From an uncultured Clostridia bacterium (GTDB lineage: Bacteria > Bacillota > Clostridia > Oscillospirales > Acutalibacteraceae), in NCBI GenBank assembly GCA_937916195.1, contig CALFTO010000024.1, positions 1-10,273 on the forward strand: DNA of 10,273 nucleotides, written 5' to 3'. Position 1 is the first letter of the stretch. The number at the start of each line of letters is the position of its first letter. The position numbers were made by a program, and so were the translations under genes. Below, one piece after another: positions 6,905-10,273 of this stretch. The notes beneath the pieces were generated by a model. That model was not told the DNA's origin. It ran no database searches and was given only the letters and a program-made list of their open reading frames with translations.

Positions 6905-6941
6905 CAAAAACGGGACACCGAATCGGCGTCCCGTTCATTTT
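6905..6941. terminator. bidirectional terminator between spoIVA and the alpha-galactosidase gene
   Basis: AACGGGAC (6909-6916) pairs with GTCCCGTT (6928-6935); inside, CCG (6918-6920) and CGG (6924-6926) extend the stem after one mismatch. On the plus strand CATTTTT follows; on the minus strand TTTTTG follows directly. It therefore serves both converging transcripts, spoIVA (stop at 6891) and the GH36 gene (stop at 7059). Confidence 0.88.
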
Positions 6942-6955
6942 TCACTACTAACCAC

Positions 6956-7059
6956 AAGATAGATTTATTTTTTCGCAAGACAATGTGGCAGAGGCGAAGC
7001 TGTATCGGGTATACCGCGAGCCGAAAGCCACGAAGTATTGCGGAAAAAGAAACTATCTT
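6956..7059. repeat. long imperfect palindrome (about 104 nt) in the 3' region of the GH36 gene
   Basis: Nested complementary segments share one centre near 7008: AAGATAG (6956-6962) with CTATCTT (7053-7059); CGCAA (6974-6978) with TTGCG (7038-7042); GTGGC (6985-6989) with GCCAC (7027-7031); GGC (6993-6995) with GCC (7020-7022). The innermost part holds GGTATACC (7008-7015). The outer arms, about 22 bases each, stay similar along their whole length with few mismatches. The outer end touches the GH36 stop codon. It could be a palindromic intergenic repeat, a small non-autonomous element, or a structured 3' UTR. It is not explained by the simple terminator next to it. Confidence 0.65.
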
Positions 7060-9146
7060 TATTTAGCCTTAATCTTAATAATCTTGTGATATCCCATACC
7101 TCTTATAGTCATTGGAATTCCTACATTTTTAAGATATGCGCCTGATTTTTCATATTTCTTATTGTCAAACTCAAAGGTATAAATAGTGGTATCGTCAAGA
7201 CCTTCAAACTTCATTGAAATCTGCTTTTTCATATACTTTGTAACAACTGACGAAATGAATGCCACAGACTCTTTTTTATCTTCACTTACATAGTGATTGA
7301 AAAGGATTTCGTCGCGGTCGGGGTCAAGAACTCTGTAAAGGTCGCCAAACTGCACAAGGTGTCGGATTTCTTTGTAAAGCTCAATATTTTTCTTTGCGCA
7401 GGCAAGGTCTTTTAAGCCATATTTTGTGAGGTTACCGCCCACACCCAAAGCGCCCTGCATAGCCACATGGAACCTAAAATCAAGGCTCATTGGCGGGTTG
7501 TACCAGTTAATATCGGTCACCCAAGCACGCATAACCTTTGTAGGTCTCAAATATGTAAACCACTTTTGCATCATCATTCGGTCAATTGAACTTGTGTTAT
7601 CACTTGGCCACACTTGGTCAAAGTGTAAAAGTGCACCGTAATCGCTACGTCCACCACCCGAAGAACAGCTTTCAATGCACACATCGGGGTGCTTTTCTTT
7701 TAACTTATCAACAATATCATAAACTGCCTGAGTGTGACGATACCACAACTCCTGCGGGCAGTCTAAATTCTCTGCGCCTGTTTCAGAAAGTGGTCGGTTC
7801 ATATCCCACTTAATATATTTGATATTGTGATTTGTGAGCATTTCGTCCATTCGCTCAAAAATATAGTCCTGAACATCTTTGCGTGTCATATTCAGCACTA
7901 ACTGATGACGGAGTGTATTTGCAGTTCTTGTATCATAATGATAAGCCCAATCGGGATGCTCACGGAACAAATCGCTGTCGGGATTTACCATTTCGGGCTC
8001 AAACCAAAGGCCGAAATCCATTCCAAGCTTATTTACATTTTTAATAAGCTCGTCAATTCCGCGGGGGAATTTCACGCGGTTTACATACCAGTCGCCAAGT
8101 CCTGCGCGGTCGTGGTTTCGCTTACCAAACCAACCGTCATCCATAACGAAAAGCTCACAGCCCATTTTTGCCGCACGCTTTGCGAGGGCAGTTTGATGAA
8201 GCACATTCACATCAAACTCCGTTGCCTCCCAAGAATTATAGAGCACGGGCAGAATTTTATTGTTGAACTGCTTTGGCAACACATGATTTACTGCAAAACG
8301 GTTCATCTGTCGGCTCATTTCACCAAAGCCCACAGTATATCCGCAGAAAAATTTAGGAGAAGTAAATGTTTCGCCACCCTTTAATTCATATTTAAAATCG
8401 TGGTCGTTAAGCCCCATTGAAACTCTCGTTTTGTAAAACAAATCGCGGTTGCAAAGCACCTTGAAGCTTCCGCTGTAAGCGAGCGTGCCGAAATAAACAT
8501 CGCCTTGCTTTTCGTCAGCATTCTGATGTGCGATAAAATATGGTGACTGATTGTGTCCCGTTGTACCACGCTTGCTGTCAAACACCAGTGCACCGCCCTC
8601 AAGCTCTGACTCGGTCTCGACATATTCGCCACCCCAACTGCCGTTGGTATTCTTAATTTTATAGGGGTATTGTGACGGCAAAGTCAGCTCACCGCTGAAA
8701 ACACGGTCAAGAACTATTTTTTCTTCGCCCTTGTTGGCAACTTCAACCCAACGAGTGATTATATCATCATTATCATTAATCGCATATTTGAGAGCTATCT
8801 GCAAGGGATAAACCTTATCCTTAAAGACAACGGTCAACTCGTTATTTTCTGCCTCTGCATTCACAAATTCAAGCTCGATTTCACGGCATTTATCGGGAAA
8901 AACCACCTTCAAATCACTTTCGCGGTACATTGTTCCGCCGAATACGGTATATTCCTGACACGCCATATCAAGTCTTGTATGATTTGAGTTTTCGTCCCAA
9001 ATATCAGTTGCTTCATAATCATTCACATTGCATTTTTTACCCCAATGAATGTGACGGTTATAACCGTATTTGTCAACGCCCAACACATAATGGGTGTTCT
9101 TTGTTTCAAGCACAAAAATATTATTATTTAAAATATGTATTGCCAT
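7059..9146 (-). CDS. alpha-galactosidase, glycoside hydrolase family 36
   Basis: Releases terminal alpha-1,6-linked galactose from melibiose, raffinose, stachyose or galactomannan fragments by a retaining mechanism. The 695 residues are close to the 700-740 usual for large GH36 enzymes. Seen: an N-terminal beta-rich domain with GGTMYRESDLK and GTTGHNQSPYF, then a TIM-barrel from about 300 with NSWEATEF, MDDGWFGKRNHDRAGLGDW (335-352) and GLWFEPEMVNPDSDL. The nucleophile motif KYIKWDMNRP gives D448. ESCSSGGGRSDYG (492-504) follows, and WPSDNT (513-518) gives acid/base D516. The C-terminal beta domain starts about 610. There is no signal peptide, so it acts in the cytoplasm on imported sugars, fitting a transporter-based pathway. 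It is the second gene after a YhcH-like gene, 18 bp apart, with ribosome binding site GAGGGG (9155-9160). Exact substrate and the bacterial symbol (aga/rafA/melA type) cannot be decided from sequence. Confidence 0.95.
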   Translation of the reverse strand: MAIHILNNNIFVLETKNTHYVLGVDKYGYNRHIHWGKKCNVNDYEATDIWDENSNHTRLDMACQEYTVFGGTMYRESDLKVVFPDKCREIELEFVNAEAENNELTVVFKDKVYPLQIALKYAINDNDDIITRWVEVANKGEEKIVLDRVFSGELTLPSQYPYKIKNTNGSWGGEYVETESELEGGALVFDSKRGTTGHNQSPYFIAHQNADEKQGDVYFGTLAYSGSFKVLCNRDLFYKTRVSMGLNDHDFKYELKGGETFTSPKFFCGYTVGFGEMSRQMNRFAVNHVLPKQFNNKILPVLYNSWEATEFDVNVLHQTALAKRAAKMGCELFVMDDGWFGKRNHDRAGLGDWYVNRVKFPRGIDELIKNVNKLGMDFGLWFEPEMVNPDSDLFREHPDWAYHYDTRTANTLRHQLVLNMTRKDVQDYIFERMDEMLTNHNIKYIKWDMNRPLSETGAENLDCPQELWYRHTQAVYDIVDKLKEKHPDVCIESCSSGGGRSDYGALLHFDQVWPSDNTSSIDRMMMQKWFTYLRPTKVMRAWVTDINWYNPPMSLDFRFHVAMQGALGVGGNLTKYGLKDLACAKKNIELYKEIRHLVQFGDLYRVLDPDRDEILFNHYVSEDKKESVAFISSVVTKYMKKQISMKFEGLDDTTIYTFEFDNKKYEKSGAYLKNVGIPMTIRGMGYHKIIKIKAK

Positions 9147-9164
9147 TTTTAAATCCCCTCTATT

Positions 9165-9611
9165 TTACACTTTAACCTTTACAACTACCTTACGGCAGGT
9201 CATTGCCTTGTTTTTTGTGGCAACTCCGGGACAATGCAAATCGTTAGGATAAAGCACCATAAAGCTGTTTTCAATTAATGTAATCGGCTCGGTTTTGCAC
9301 TCATAAAACCACACGTCGTTTTCGGGGATTGCCTGTGTTTCTGTTTTTTCACAGTTTATTGGTGCAACGCCTATAAGCTCCTCGCCCTCAACCATAAACT
9401 GAATGTCGATGTATTTTTTGTGAGCCTCAGAAATTGTCTTTTCGGGGTCGGTGCTATACTCCTGCACCATATAATAAATATTATCGCCATCAAGCTCATA
9501 TCTGCCCAATTCCATAGCCTTAAAATCAGTTTTTGCAAGGAATTCGAGAGCAGTATAAACTCTGCCCAAGCCCTCATAATTTTTAATGTTTTCTAATGTA
9601 TCAAAAATCAT
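9165..9611 (-). CDS. YhcH/YjgK/YiaL (DUF386) family protein, probable sugar anomerase
   Basis: A small cupin-fold protein of the family that includes EbgC (beta-galactosidase small subunit) and the sialic-acid anomerase NanQ/YhcH. Members are thought to bind a metal and speed interconversion of sugar anomers; which sugar this one handles is not known. Seen: the signature SEAHKKYIDIQFMVEGEE (61-78), with E62, H64 and D69 as likely metal or substrate ligands, and VLYPNDLHCPG (119-129), with H126. The length of 148 residues is normal. I chose ATG at 9611 over GTG at 9620 because GGGTGAT (9616-9622) then serves as ribosome binding site; the GTG lies within that motif. It is first in an operon with the GH36 alpha-galactosidase, so a role in processing the alpha-galactose that enzyme releases is a reasonable inference. 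Confidence 0.9.
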   Translation of the reverse strand: MIFDTLENIKNYEGLGRVYTALEFLAKTDFKAMELGRYELDGDNIYYMVQEYSTDPEKTISEAHKKYIDIQFMVEGEELIGVAPINCEKTETQAIPENDVWFYECKTEPITLIENSFMVLYPNDLHCPGVATKNKAMTCRKVVVKVKV

Positions 9612-9615
9612 AAAT

Positions 9616-9622
9616 ATCACCC
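9616..9622 (-). promoter_or_regulatory. ribosome binding site at the extreme 5' end of the yhcH-GH36 mRNA
   Basis: GGGTGAT, complementary to part of the 16S rRNA 3' end (GGTGAT), lies 4 bases before ATG 9611. With the -10 box at 9629-9634 the predicted transcription start is near 9622, so the mRNA would begin at or inside this site. The leader would be only about 11 nt. Confidence 0.5.
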
Positions 9623-9628
9623 GAAATC

Positions 9629-9657
9629 AATATACCAAATTGACACCAAAAAGTCAA
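9629..9657 (-). promoter_or_regulatory. sigma-A promoter of the yhcH-GH36 operon with an embedded inverted repeat
   Basis: On the minus strand TTGACT (9652-9657), 17 bp, TATATT (9629-9634): five of six matches at each box with ideal spacing. An inverted repeat ATTGAC (9639-9644) / GTCAAT (9653-9658) with 8 bases between the arms covers the -35 and half of the spacer, where a repressor could block RNA polymerase. The promoter is clear; the operator role is inference. No catabolite-response (cre) sequence was recognised nearby. Confidence 0.75.
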
Positions 9658-9660
9658 TAA

Positions 9661-9697
9661 AACAAATAATAAAGGCGGAGCATCACTCCGCCAAACC
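9661..9697 (-). terminator. terminator of the 144-residue protein gene
   Basis: On the minus strand GGCGGAG, loop TGATG, CTCCGCC (9674-9692), a perfect 7-bp GC-rich stem, followed by TTTATTATTTG. It starts 5 bases after the stop codon at 9698 and separates this gene from the yhcH-GH36 operon promoter, so the operon is independently transcribed. Confidence 0.85.
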
Positions 9698-10132
9698 TTA
9701 CAAAAACTGTCTCATCTGAATAATCAAATCTTCTTCAAGATTTATAAGTCTTTTGCAAATATCCTTTGATTTTTCGTCCGCTGCCGCGTACTGATTAAGA
9801 TATTTATTAAGAGATTTCACACCCATATTGCAACCGTCGGTAATCAAATCTGCAATAGTGTTATCAGACTCATTCATAACAAGCTTCATATTGGTTTTCA
9901 TCCACGACATACCCTTTGCCATTGGGTTTGGTTCTTTACCGTCGTCGCGGTATTGGTCGAGCAACGCCTGCAGCTCCTTATCAAGCTTGCAATGCTCCTC
10001 ACGGTTGTCAGTAAGGTCCTTTTTAAGCTTTTCTGACTTTACATAACTGAGCACATCGTCAATTGACGAAACGCCCATTTTTACTCCTGCGTCACATTCG
10101 CGAAGCAATTTAATTGTATCCTGTTCAATCAT
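9698..10132 (-). CDS. conserved helical protein of unknown function, 144 residues
   Basis: I recognise the sequence type as a short helical protein widespread in gut Clostridia, but not a defined function. From ATG at 10132 it has 144 residues, nearly all predicted amphipathic helix. The segments are MIEQDTIKLLRECDAGVKMG (1-20), a charged helix about 30-62 (KSEKLKKDLTDNREEHCKLD), NPMAKGMSWMKTNMKLVMN (69-87), DNTIADLITDGCNMGVKSLNKYLNQY (90-115) and a last helix about 119-142. This suggests a four- or five-helix bundle, perhaps ferritin-like in shape. I do not see a full set of ferritin iron ligands or the usual ExxH pairs, so no metal role is claimed. It has no signal peptide or membrane segment. 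The start is set by AAGGAGAG (10138-10145), 5 bases upstream; the frame is open further upstream without a good start. It is monocistronic with its own terminator. Confidence 0.85.
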   Translation of the reverse strand: MIEQDTIKLLRECDAGVKMGVSSIDDVLSYVKSEKLKKDLTDNREEHCKLDKELQALLDQYRDDGKEPNPMAKGMSWMKTNMKLVMNESDNTIADLITDGCNMGVKSLNKYLNQYAAADEKSKDICKRLINLEEDLIIQMRQFL

Positions 10133-10148
10133 AAGAACTCTCCTTTTC

Positions 10149-10176
10149 TTTTGGTTAATAATAGTATTTACCAAAA
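10149..10176. promoter_or_regulatory. near-perfect inverted repeat upstream of the 144-residue protein gene, candidate operator
   Basis: TTTTGGTTAATA (10149-10160) and TATTTACCAAAA (10165-10176) are reverse complements except for one position, separated by ATAG. The element lies directly upstream of the ribosome binding site, where the promoter should be. TATTAT (10158-10163, minus strand) inside it could be the -10, although no good -35 was found at 17 bp. A repressor site is the simplest reading. A terminator is unlikely because no T run follows either arm directly. Confidence 0.5.
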
Positions 10177-10200
10177 CAACAAAAAAATTCCTTATAAAAA

Positions 10201-10273
10201 GTAGGGGACGATACCCACTGTCAAGAGTAACATAGTAAACAAGAGTGTAAGAACATGGTATACAGATTACAAT
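10201..10273. other. unassigned right-edge sequence, possible mobile-element end
   Basis: The last ~73 bases contain no recognisable gene. They change character from the AT-rich promoter region: GTAGGGGACGATACCC, then from 10219 TGTCAAGAGTAACATAG, with the similar blocks AAGAGTAACAT and AAGAGTGTAAGAACAT following each other. An ATG at 10255 begins an open frame that leaves the window (MVYRLQ) without a good ribosome binding site. TGT-starting ends with short repeated blocks are typical of some insertion sequences such as the IS21 family, but no transposase is visible and the identification is weak. Confidence 0.2.

Noticed and set aside
6956..7059. tRNA, riboswitch or other known structured RNA
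   Set aside because: I see no tRNA cloverleaf or TTCGA-type T-loop, and no known riboswitch core; its position after a stop codon argues against a riboswitch.
7905..8384. 159-residue open frame antisense to the GH36 gene
   Set aside because: It lies opposite the catalytic barrel of a clear alpha-galactosidase; no ribosome binding site or domain was recognised.
10133..10174. Longer form of the 144-residue protein from a TTG at 10174
   Set aside because: The extension covers the ribosome binding site and the palindrome and reads as low-complexity promoter DNA; ATG 10132 has AAGGAGAG at ideal distance.

Overview
The window reads as chromosomal DNA of an endospore-forming anaerobe of the class Clostridia, most likely a gut Oscillospiraceae/Ruminococcaceae-type lineage. 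The main evidence is an adjacent pair of mother-cell sporulation genes, a SipL-like DUF3794/LysM protein followed by SpoIVA. SipL is known as the clostridial partner of SpoIVA. Moderate AT content, strong AGGAGG-type ribosome binding sites and short intergenic regions fit this. The lineage below class is inference.

Layout, left to right. (1) 1-1252, minus: a GPH-family sugar:cation symporter whose C-terminus runs off the left edge. (2) 1452-2684, plus: a divergent 410-residue AraC-family regulator. The 199 bp between them holds both promoters and a pair of direct repeats placed like an AraC-type activator site. (3) 2736-3701, minus: tRNA-dihydrouridine synthase (DusB-like), convergent with the regulator and sharing a terminator hairpin with it. 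Two 35-bp arrays, each of five 7-bp units, flank dus. (4) 3872-6891, plus: sipL-like gene and spoIVA, 14 bp apart, behind a good match to a sigma-E promoter. (5) 6892-7058: a bidirectional terminator and a roughly 104-nt imperfect palindrome. (6) 9611-7059, minus: a two-gene operon of a YhcH/YjgK/YiaL sugar-anomerase-like protein and a GH36 alpha-galactosidase, with a clear sigma-A promoter, an inverted repeat inside it and a very short leader. (7) 10132-9698, minus: a 144-residue helical protein of unknown function with its own terminator and an upstream palindrome. (8) The last ~80 bp are non-coding on present evidence and may be the end of a mobile element.

Functionally there are two themes. 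The transporter/AraC pair and the yhcH-GH36 operon both look like oligosaccharide use (import, then hydrolysis of terminal alpha-galactosyl residues and handling of the freed sugar). They lie on either side of the spore-coat basement-layer operon. No phage, CRISPR or defence system is visible. No unprecedented protein system is seen; the best second-look items are regulatory and repeat structures: the paired heptad arrays, the long palindrome, the AraC-type half-sites and the near-leaderless carbohydrate operon.
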